Of a stretch of DNA of 64,000 bases, positions 1-7,667 are shown piece after piece. The notes beneath the pieces were generated by a model. The model saw nothing but the letters and a program-made list of their open reading frames with translations. It was not told the DNA's origin and ran no database searches. Source of the DNA: Streptomyces sp. SID12488 (GTDB lineage Bacteria > Actinomycetota > Actinomycetes > Streptomycetales > Streptomycetaceae); the NCBI RefSeq assembly GCF_010548275.1, contig NZ_JAAGLT010000024.1, forward strand, positions 88,939-152,938, in the 5' to 3' direction. The translations under genes were made by a program, and so were the position numbers. Position 1 is the first letter of the stretch; the number at the start of each line of letters is the position of its first letter.

Positions 1-1509
1 ACCACCAGTTTCGGTGCGTAGCCGGACGTGCCGTAGTTCGCGGAGCGAAATCGCCGCCAGCTGGTGGAGTCACTCTCGTCGGCGCTGCGGATCTGCAGTC
101 CGTAGTTGGTCGCGCCGTCCGCCCAGGCCTGCACGATGGTCTGCAAATTCCAGTTCGAGTACGCGGCCGGGCAGGAAGAGCTGTAGCCCCAGTGACCGCT
201 GTTGTTCGCCACGCCCGTGGTGGTGGTCGAGGGTTGCGCACTCCACGTCACCGCGGACGACGACCAGGTGGAGGTGATCCGCCGGGCCTGGGTCGCCGCG
301 CCCGAGGTGGAGCAGGTCGCGGAGTAGTAGTTGTACAGCGACATCGTCGCCGAGGTGATGTCTTTGCCGGTGAACTTCGATACGTCGAACTTCAGGTAGG
401 CGCGCGCTACATCGCTGCCGGAGTCGTACGTGCCCGACTTCAGCTCGGTCGAGGAGACCTGCGAGTCGGTGTAGTCACGGCGTCTGCACCCAGGTGTCCG
501 TGGTCACCGCAAGCGTGGAGGTCGGGTCGACCGTCACCGGATACGTAGCGGTGGCCAGGAAGTCGGCGGCAGGGGTGAGCACCAGAGTCTGCGACCCGTC
601 GTCCGCGGTCTCTACCTTCGTGGCGACCTGCTCCTGGTGCGCCGACTCCCCGGACGCCGCGTCCTTGGACGCGTCCCACATCATCGGTGCCGGCGCCTCG
701 GCGACCAGCTTCCCGCCGAAGTCCTTCAGCAGCAGGTGCCCGGAGTCCGCCTGGGACAGCGTCAGGCCCTTGAGTCGCAGGGGTATCCGGTAACTGACGG
801 CGGAATCGGCGGGCCGGCCGTCCAGCTTGATGTTCTCCGAGAAGCCCTGTGCCAGCGCGGTCGCCGTCAGGGTCTGCCCGTCGCCCAGGTTGTACGACGC
901 CGTGGCGTCCTTCACGGTCGGGGTGGGGAGCTTGTCCGCCCAGCCCAGGCCGAAGGATTCGGAGCCCTTGGCGACCGAGGCCAGGGTGGTGTCCCCGCCG
1001 TCCGACACCGTGATGTCCGCCGCGGCCACATGAGGTTGCAGGTCGGCGCCGGTGTCGGAGAGGTCGGTGTTGATGTCGTGCCAGTCGCCGTCCTGCTTCA
1101 CCCGGACCGGACCGGCGTAGTCCTCGGTCTGCATGCTGCCGTCGGGGAGCGCGTACGTCGTGGAATCGCCGGTCCTGTCCGACAGGACCTCGATCTTCCG
1201 GTTCTGCAACCGGGCCATCAGGAAGGCGGAGGCAGGGTCGTTGGCCTCGGGGGCACCGTAGTGGGCGTTCGCGGAAGCAGTGGATGCTGTCGCGGCGGCG
1301 GCGCCCTCAGGAAGGGCCACCGCCGCGCCGGTGTCGGCGAGGGTGAGAGCGGCTTCGCCAACGAGGACGGCTGCGGCTACCAAGCCCACCGTGCGTATGT
1401 GGGTTCGGGACCAGCCGAAACCGTTCGACCGACCGACTCTGCCAAGTCTGCCGGACCGTGATCTGCTGCGCACGGACAACCCCCGTGATCTTTCCGTTCG
1501 TGAAGCCAT
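1..1509 (-). pseudogene. Secreted DNRLRE-type repeat protein, frameshifted and cut by the window edge
   Basis: The N-terminal part reads from an ATG at 1509 and shows an Arg-rich n-region followed by a hydrophobic stretch ending in Ala residues, typical of a long Streptomyces signal peptide. The mature part ends in YPVTVDPTSTLAVTTDTWVQ, the lead-in to DNRLRE beta-sandwich domains of large wall-associated or RHS-type proteins. The frame then stops at 475-477. In the next frame the expected continuation appears at once (DYTDSQVSSTELKSG, then YLKFDVSKF) and stays open to base 1. A single extra base near 477 explains the break. It is either real inactivation or a sequencing error. A GTG 39 bases inside the ATG start, preceded by a G-run, is an alternative start. 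The role (surface adhesin, toxin carrier) cannot be told from this fragment. Confidence 0.7.
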
Positions 1510-1659
1510 GGACGGGCAGATCTTTACATCAGCCACACATTGGCCCCTCGCGATCGCTGCACATATCGCCAAGCGGGAGCAAAGGTGCCCGATGGGAACC
1601 CTCAAGGGACTCGCAGCCCACATCCTCAATGGAGGTTGCAAAAATGGGCAATTAACCAT

Positions 1660-2125
1660 ATCTCCACCATCCGGCCGCGCTCACCCACGCCTCCCGTCAC
1701 GGATGTGACCTTGATCAAGACTTTGCGAGATATCGGCCTAATAGTAGAAATTAAGTACATCAGCTAATAAATCCACCCTGACTGTGCGTCAAATTCCGCC
1801 GCCTTCCTCCATTGGTCGCCGAGACCGGCCCCACCGGTCAGCGGGCGGAGCAGCTCATCCGCCAGGTGTTGGGTCCGGCATCGCGTCCGGGGCGTCGGCG
1901 AGGCATGCCTGCCGACCCTCACCGGAAACCAGCCGCGCGAAGGGAACGTACCCAGCAGGCTTCTACGGACCTGGGGTACCGGCCCGTATGGAGTGGCAGT
2001 GGCTCCGCTGTGGCCACAGCGGAGCCACTGCTCTCCGCCGACGGTGCAGCGGGCGATGTCACAGCCGGTCGGCAGCTCGCCGAACTCCTGGGACACAGCG
2101 CCAACGCCTCCGACATCATTGGGGC
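1660..2125. other. Intergenic stretch without a recognisable gene
   Basis: This stretch lies between the divergent starts of the repeat protein and the DUF262 gene. Its left part (1690-1780) is clearly AT-richer than its surroundings and may hold promoters. Open frames cross the right part, but none shows a family I recognise. The stretch contains the perfect palindrome described separately. Confidence 0.5.
1996..2031. repeat. Perfect 36-bp palindrome
   Basis: Two 18-base arms (left arm GCAGTGGCTCCGCTGTGG) are exact reverse complements with no loop. It lies 95 bases upstream of the DUF262 start. No T-run follows, so a simple terminator is not obvious. It could be a protein-binding site, a recombination site or a cruciform-forming relic. 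Confidence 0.85.
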
Positions 2126-3799
2126 ATGCAGCAACTCGAGGCGCAGGAAGTGTCCCTGCACAAGGTCTTCAGCAGCGACTACGACTTCAGGATCCCGGAC
2201 TACCAGCGTCCGTACGCCTGGGACGTCGAGCAGGCCGTGCAGTTGCTCACCGACTTGGAGGAGTCGCTGGACAGGGGGACGGACGAGCCGTACTTCCTCG
2301 GCTCCATTGTCCTCGTCAAGGCGAAGGGGAACGCGCCCGCCGAGGTCATCGACGGCCAGCAGCGCCTCACCACCCTGACCATCCTGCTCGCCCTCCTTCG
2401 CGACCTGACGGAGGACCCCGATCTGCGCAGCGATCTTGACAAGCTGGTCACAGAGCCCGGCAACAAGGTCCGCCGGCTCGACCCCAGGCCCAGGCTCACC
2501 CTGCGAATCCGCGACGCCGGCTTCTTCCAGCAGTACGTCCAGACGACGGGAACCACCGAGGCGCTGCGGACCCTGAAGGAGGAGACGCTGCCGACGGACG
2601 CGCAGAAGGCCGTTCTGCGTAACGCGGAGGCACTGCACGCGATACTCGCCGTCTGGTCGGAGGAGCGACGGCTGGACCTTGTACAGATGCTTGGTGAGCG
2701 CACTTTCCTAGTGGTCGTCAGCACTCCCGATCTGGACAGCGCGCACCGGATCTTCAGCGTGATGAACTCCCGGGGGATGGACCTTTCGCCCACGGACATC
2801 TTCAAGTCGCACATCATCGGTGCTCTGGACGAGAGGACCTCGGAGGAGTGCGCCCGCAAGTGGGAAGACGCGGAGGAGGCCCTGGGGCGGGACGACTTCG
2901 CCGACCTCTTCCTTCATCTGCGCATGGTGTTCGCCATGAAGCGGGCGGAGCGGGAACTGCTCAAAGAGTTTCCCGAGCAAGTGCTCAACCACTACCTGCC
3001 CGGCAAGGCCGAGTCGTTCGTCAACGACGTCGTCGTACCGTACGCGGACGCCTACGTGCAGATCCGCGACGCCAGATACACGGCGGCCTCTGGAGCCGAG
3101 CGGGTCAACGCCTGGTTCAAACGCCTCCAGCAGATCGACAACAACGACTGGCGGCCCGCGGCCCTGTGGGCGCTGCGTAACCACGGCGACGACCCTGCCT
3201 GGCTCGACGGATTCTTCGGCGCACTGGAGCGGCTGGCGGCCAGCATGTTCATACGCCGCGTCTACACCACTCCCCGCGTCACGCGTTACGCGGATCTCCT
3301 GCGCGAACTCAACGCCGGCAAGGGCCTGGACGCGACGTCCTTCGCCCTGACGGACACGGAGAAGGCCGAGACTCTCGCACGGCTGGACGGCGATATATAC
3401 CTCGTCACCAAGACCCGTAAGTACGTCCTGCTGCGCCTGGACGAGATGCTGGCCGGAAAGCCCGGAGTCTCGTACGACCACACCCTGATTACCGTCGAGC
3501 ACGTGCTGCCACAGAATCCGAAGCAGGGGTCGCAGTGGCTGCGGCACTTCGCCGACGAGCAGCGCAAGGAGTGGACGCACCGGCTGGGTAACCTCGTCCT
3601 GCTCAATCGGACGAAGAACGCCTACGCCCAGAACTACGACTTCACAGAGAAGAAGTCCAAGTACTTCACCGGCAGGCATGGCGTTTCCACGTTCGCCCTG
3701 ACCAGCCAGGTATTGCAACATCAAGAGTGGGCGCCGCAACTGCTACAGAAGCGACAGCTGCGACTTGTGGGACTACTGGCCGACGAGTGGGATTTGTGA
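2126..3799 (+). CDS. DUF262/DUF1524 protein, GmrSD-type modification-dependent nuclease
   Basis: A 557-residue protein with the two-part architecture of GmrSD-family type IV restriction enzymes. The N-terminal DUF262 (GmrS/ParB-like) domain has the RIPDYQRPYAW motif near residue 15 and the IDGQQRLTT motif near residue 74, expected to bind or hydrolyse nucleotide. The C-terminal DUF1524 HNH-like nuclease has VEHVLP near residues 457-462 (His459), then RLGNLVLLN and a downstream N-Y-D-F / K-Y-F block. Family members cut phage DNA carrying modified, often glucosylated, cytosines; the substrate here is unknown. The ATG at 2126 was chosen because it directly precedes the conserved DUF262 start; the frame is open further upstream but carries nothing recognisable. 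The stop overlaps the next gene, implying coupled translation. Likely an antiphage protein. Confidence 0.85.
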   Translation: MQQLEAQEVSLHKVFSSDYDFRIPDYQRPYAWDVEQAVQLLTDLEESLDRGTDEPYFLGSIVLVKAKGNAPAEVIDGQQRLTTLTILLALLRDLTEDPDLRSDLDKLVTEPGNKVRRLDPRPRLTLRIRDAGFFQQYVQTTGTTEALRTLKEETLPTDAQKAVLRNAEALHAILAVWSEERRLDLVQMLGERTFLVVVSTPDLDSAHRIFSVMNSRGMDLSPTDIFKSHIIGALDERTSEECARKWEDAEEALGRDDFADLFLHLRMVFAMKRAERELLKEFPEQVLNHYLPGKAESFVNDVVVPYADAYVQIRDARYTAASGAERVNAWFKRLQQIDNNDWRPAALWALRNHGDDPAWLDGFFGALERLAASMFIRRVYTTPRVTRYADLLRELNAGKGLDATSFALTDTEKAETLARLDGDIYLVTKTRKYVLLRLDEMLAGKPGVSYDHTLITVEHVLPQNPKQGSQWLRHFADEQRKEWTHRLGNLVLLNRTKNAYAQNYDFTEKKSKYFTGRHGVSTFALTSQVLQHQEWAPQLLQKRQLRLVGLLADEWDL

Positions 3800-4176
3800 T
3801 CAGTCAGCACGCCAGTGACGTTGCTCCGCCGGTCCGGGGTGCGATGGTCCTTGATGTACAGAGTCTGGCGTACACCGCGGCGGCCTGCCGCGACACCCTC
3901 GCCCTGGCCCGTGAACTCGCCCGACACCTCGGCGTGGACAGCTCCTCGCACGTCCGGGCGGCCATCACCACCGCCGAACCGGTACCCCTGACAGCCATCG
4001 TCACCACACACGGCGGCGCCTTCAGAGAAATCCCCGACCGCGCACGCCGGCCCCGCCGCATCCAGACGGTGACCGCTCTGGTCAACCCCGCCGACGAAGA
4101 CGATCTGCTGCGTGCGAGTGCCCAGGAGCTCCTTACGGACCTGATGCACCAGTTCGGCATCACCGCCCACCTGTAG
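3796..4176 (+). CDS. Small protein translationally coupled to the DUF262 nuclease
   Basis: A 126-residue protein from a GTG that overlaps the nuclease stop in a GTGA junction, so the two are very probably co-translated. I do not recognise the family. The sequence is Ala/Arg/Thr-rich with a predicted helix around DTLALARELARHLGV and a second helical C-terminus (DLLRASAQELLTDLMHQFGI). No signal peptide or membrane segment is visible. A later ATG at 3844 would give 110 residues. Its position suggests an accessory or regulatory partner of the nuclease, but this is inference from gene order only. Confidence 0.6.
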   Translation: MISQHASDVAPPVRGAMVLDVQSLAYTAAACRDTLALARELARHLGVDSSSHVRAAITTAEPVPLTAIVTTHGGAFREIPDRARRPRRIQTVTALVNPADEDDLLRASAQELLTDLMHQFGITAHL

Positions 4177-4606
4177 CCGCCTCACCGGGGCGACTGCTGT
4201 CCTGCCGCCCGCACTGGATAGGTTCTTTCCCGCACGGCAAGCGCCGTCGTGACGACTCGACAGCCGTTGGCGGGCACCCGGCACACCCGGTCCCTCGCAG
4301 ATACCCGCACGCCAGGCCGTGGAACGCGACACAGACGTGATCCAGGGGTGCTGGAAGAGCTGACCCGTGCCGTTCGAACAGCACCACCCCGCCCTGTTGA
4401 CCGCATTCCTCGCGCACACCGGACTCGAAATCCACCCAGCACCAACCTGATCAGAAACCTCAGTGAGTCTGCCACTGAAGTGCGGGCCTTCTCCGCCCTC
4501 TTCGGCGGAAGGCACGTCTTCTCAGAAACCCCCAATTCCGGCCTGCCTGGACCGGTACGGTCTCCATCCAACCGATGCTGTGAAACGGGCGAGGAAGGAC
4601 AGGCGC
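4177..4606. other. Intergenic stretch without a recognisable gene
   Basis: Separates the nuclease pair from the STAND ATPase pair. No open frame here resembles a known family. The end carries a good ribosome binding site (GAGGAAGGA at 4591-4599) for the following gene; a promoter is likely but no clear -10/-35 pair was identified. Confidence 0.4.
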
Positions 4607-5071
4607 ATGCTTCCCGAGGTCTTGGCTTTAGCCGCGTCCGGCGGTACCGCGGTGGTGCAGGCCGCCGGGACGGAGGCGTGGGGCCAGTTGAGCGGGCGGG
4701 TGGCTCAGTGGCTCGGGCGAGGACACGCCAGGGCGGAGGAGGCCGAGCTGGAGCGGCTGAACGGGACCGCGGGCGAACTGCGTACGGCGAACGGGTCGGC
4801 GCAGGTGAGAGCCGCCCAGGAGTCCTTGTGGCGCGATCGTATCGCCGAGGTGCTCGAAGGTCTGGGGAATGATGAACAGGCTCGGGCGGTAGCGGAGTTG
4901 CAACATCTGCTCGCCCCGTACATGGTCCCCCACGTACGGGCGAACGGTGCGGGAGTCGTCGTGGAACAGCACGTCACCGTACGGGCCGACAACCAGTCGA
5001 TCGCGGCGCACAACCTGTACGGGGGCGCGCACATCGGCCCTCCTACGACGCCGGATCCCTCCCTCGGCTGA
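4607..5071 (+). CDS. Small helical protein preceding an NB-ARC ATPase
   Basis: A 154-residue protein starting at an ATG with a strong GAGGAAGGA ribosome binding site. The first two thirds look alpha-helical and Ala/Glu/Arg-rich (AEEAELERLNGTAGELRTAN, then RDRIAEVLEGL). The C-terminus changes to a short beta/Gly-type tail (VVVEQHVTVRADNQSIAAH followed by NLYGG). Similar small helical proteins commonly stand before STAND ATPases in actinomycetes, sometimes fused to them. The next gene begins 66 bases downstream and its N-terminus repeats the same IA...YGG pattern, which suggests that the two once formed one protein or share an interaction motif. Function unknown; likely a partner or sensor for the ATPase. 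Confidence 0.65.
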   Translation: MLPEVLALAASGGTAVVQAAGTEAWGQLSGRVAQWLGRGHARAEEAELERLNGTAGELRTANGSAQVRAAQESLWRDRIAEVLEGLGNDEQARAVAELQHLLAPYMVPHVRANGAGVVVEQHVTVRADNQSIAAHNLYGGAHIGPPTTPDPSLG

Positions 5072-5136
5072 CTGGACCGGCGTCCGGCGGCCCTGACCTC
5101 GCGCAGTCCGGGCTCATCGGGGACCGGCCGGGAGGT

Positions 5137-7434
5137 GTGAGCGCGCAGGCCGGTGCCGGGGGCATAGCGATCGGCGCCTACCACGCCATGCCTTACGGCG
5201 GTGTGCCGGCCTTTCCCCAGCAGCGGGCGGAGCGTCCGCCCCGGATCGGGACCATTCCTCGGGAGGCTGACTACTATCAACGCCGGACCGCCAGTGAGGC
5301 GTTGAACCAGGAGTCGGCCACCGGTCAGCCCGCGGGCACTCATGTGCTGACCGGGACGGCCGGAGTCGGCAAGACCCAACTCGCCGCCCTGTACGCGCGC
5401 GACGCGTGGAAGTCCGGTCAACTGGACCTGCTGCTGTGGATCAACGCCAACACCCGGGCCGGTATCGTCACCATGTACGCCCAGGCCGCGTCGGAGCTGC
5501 TCGGCGCGGATTCCGGCAGCCCGGAGCAGGCTGCCGTCACCTTTCTGGCCTGGCTGGAGCACAGGACGCGGGCGCAGCCATGCCGTTGGCTCATCGTGCT
5601 GGACGACGTCTCCGATCCGGGCGACCTGCGGCACCTGTGGCCCCCGGACAGTCCGTACGGCCGTACGGTGATCACCACCCGGCGCCGGGACGCGGCGCTG
5701 AGCGGCGGCGGCCGACGCCTGGTGCCCGTCGGCCTGTTCGGCCCGGAGGAGGCCGTCGCCTATCTGTCCAGCAGCCTGTCCGACCACGGCAGCACCGAGC
5801 CCAAGGACACCCTCGCGGACCTCGCGAGAGATCTCGGATACCTCCCCCTGGCCCTCTCCCAGGGCGCGGCCTTCATGCTGGACGCCGGTCTGGACGCGAC
5901 GGCCTATCGCGAACTCCTCGCCAACGGAGCCCGCAACCTCGCCGAGCTCCTGCCCGAACAACGGACCCTGCCCGACGACCAGGACGCCCCCATGGCCGCC
6001 GCCTGGGCCCTGTCGATCGACCACGCCAACGGTCTCCGCCCCACGGGCCTCGCCCGGCCCATGCTCCAACTGGCCGCCATGCTCGACGCGAACGGCATCC
6101 CCAACAAGGTCCTGACCGACGGCCCAGCCCTCGACCACCTGTCGACCTCGGTACGAGGGCGGCACCGGCGGGGACAGCGGCAGGGGGAGTGCACCGACGA
6201 GGAAGCCCGCGGAGCCCTGCGCGCGCTCCACCGTCTGAACCTGATCGACCACACCCCGGGCGATTCCCCTCAAGGCGTGCGCATCCACCAGCTCATCCAG
6301 CGCACGGTCCGTGACGCGCTGGCCCCGGCCGAGTACGAGCGGCTGGTGCGGGCCGCCGCCGACGCGCTGACCGCCATATGGCCGGACATCGAGCGCGACA
6401 CCGGCTTCGCCCAGGCCCTGCGGGCCAACACCACCGCGCTGATGCGGCACGGGCAGGACGCCCTGCACCGGCCGCACCCGCATCCCTTGCTGCACCGCAT
6501 CGGCCGGAGTCTCGGCAAGACGGGCCAAGTCAGCGCGGCCCGCGACTACTTCGAGGACCTCGCCCGCACGCTGCGGCGGTACTGCGGCCCAGACCACCTC
6601 GACACGCTGCTTGCGCGGGGCGGTCATGCCCGCTGGCGGGGCGAGGCGGGCGACGCCTCCGGCGCCGCGGACGAGACCGCCGACCTGCTCGGGGACGTCC
6701 TGCGGGTCCTCGGCCCTGATCACTCCCACACCCTCACCACGCTCAGTAACCTCGCCCGGTGGCGGGGCGAGGCAGGCGATCCCGAAGGGGCCGCCGCGGC
6801 GACGGCCGACCTGCTCCGGGACCGGACGCGGATCCTGGGCCAGGACCATGAGCTGACCCTCTCCACACGCAGCAACCTCCAGTACTGGCGTGGCCGGACG
6901 GGCGACCCGGCCGACGCCGCCGTGGCCACCGGCGAACTGCTGGAGGACATGCTGCGGATCCTGGGCCCGGAGCATCCCTACACGCTCACCGCGCGCAGCC
7001 ACCTCGCCCACGTTCGCGGCCGTGCAGGCGACCACAAGGCCGCCGCGTCGGCGACCGCAGAACTCCTTGAGGATCAGGAACTGATCCTGGGCCCCGACCA
7101 CCCGGACACCCTCACCACCCGTCACGAACTCGCTCGCTGGCAGGGAGAGGCCGGGGACGCCTTGGGCGCCGCCAACTCCCTGACCACGCTGCTGAAGGAC
7201 CGCTCCCGCGTCCTGGGCCCCGACCATCCGCGCACCCTCGCCACCCGCAGCAATCTCGCCTGCTGGCGGAGCGAGGCCGGAGACCGCGCGGGCGCGGTCT
7301 CCCTCACGGAGGAACTCTTGCACGACATGCTGCGGGTCCTGGGCCCCCGCCACCCCTACACCCGTATCGCCCAGGCCAACCTGGCCCGCTGGCGCGAGCA
7401 GCCGGAGGACGACGGGACACCCATCCCGTACTGA
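5137..7434 (+). CDS. NB-ARC STAND ATPase with seven TPR repeats
   Basis: A 765-residue signal-transduction ATPase. The nucleotide-binding module has Walker A GTAGVGKT (residues 73-80), Walker B WLIVLDDV (151-158), a TTRRRD sensor near 180 and a GYLPLAL (GLPL-like) motif near 234. A winged-helix-like region follows. The C-terminal third carries seven kinesin-light-chain-type TPR units with an exact 42-residue (126-base) period, each opening with a D/E/R-H-x-x-T element (such as DHPDT) and a W-R-G-E-A-G-D-like turn. The sensor is therefore probably the TPR array. No nuclease, protease or other effector domain is fused, so any effector must be separate. The GTG chosen lies only one base after a GGAGG run, so the real start may be slightly up- or downstream. 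Proteins of this class act in antiphage defence or development; next to a GmrSD nuclease, defence is favoured. Confidence 0.8.
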   Translation: MSAQAGAGGIAIGAYHAMPYGGVPAFPQQRAERPPRIGTIPREADYYQRRTASEALNQESATGQPAGTHVLTGTAGVGKTQLAALYARDAWKSGQLDLLLWINANTRAGIVTMYAQAASELLGADSGSPEQAAVTFLAWLEHRTRAQPCRWLIVLDDVSDPGDLRHLWPPDSPYGRTVITTRRRDAALSGGGRRLVPVGLFGPEEAVAYLSSSLSDHGSTEPKDTLADLARDLGYLPLALSQGAAFMLDAGLDATAYRELLANGARNLAELLPEQRTLPDDQDAPMAAAWALSIDHANGLRPTGLARPMLQLAAMLDANGIPNKVLTDGPALDHLSTSVRGRHRRGQRQGECTDEEARGALRALHRLNLIDHTPGDSPQGVRIHQLIQRTVRDALAPAEYERLVRAAADALTAIWPDIERDTGFAQALRANTTALMRHGQDALHRPHPHPLLHRIGRSLGKTGQVSAARDYFEDLARTLRRYCGPDHLDTLLARGGHARWRGEAGDASGAADETADLLGDVLRVLGPDHSHTLTTLSNLARWRGEAGDPEGAAAATADLLRDRTRILGQDHELTLSTRSNLQYWRGRTGDPADAAVATGELLEDMLRILGPEHPYTLTARSHLAHVRGRAGDHKAAASATAELLEDQELILGPDHPDTLTTRHELARWQGEAGDALGAANSLTTLLKDRSRVLGPDHPRTLATRSNLACWRSEAGDRAGAVSLTEELLHDMLRVLGPRHPYTRIAQANLARWREQPEDDGTPIPY

Positions 7435-7523
7435 CCTGACGTTCCATCGGGATGGCCCGAGCAGACATTGTCCGGTGAGTGCAGTTCCTTCCAGGGGAAG
7501 GCCCGTTGATCAGGCGCCAAGTT

Positions 7524-7667
7524 GGTCCAGCACAGCTGCCGCGCCCCACAAGGCGTCCACGCACACCCCGTGTGTCCCTTCGGCCGTTTCCTGTACGGGC
7601 CGTTTCTCCCGCACCCCGGTCGGGCGGCAGCCCCGTGCTCCAAGGGCTGCGCAGCACCCTCAGCGCC
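7524..7667. repeat. Dispersed ~144-bp repeat, copy A
   Basis: Matches positions 17980-18122 in the same orientation with about ten differences counted by eye. Copy A abuts and slightly overlaps the last codons of the SpoIIE-type gene. It is G/C-rich with short internal inverted repeats (around GGCCGTTTCCTGTACGGGCC). No protein family is recognisable in any frame. It could be a decayed mobile element, an attachment region or a structured RNA. The rest of the gap (7435-7523) shows nothing. Confidence 0.8.

Noticed and set aside
4705..7353. Open frame of 882 codons on the minus strand opposite the STAND ATPase
   Set aside because: It is the mirror of a GC-rich TPR gene; its product is repetitive because the TPR DNA is, and it matches no family.
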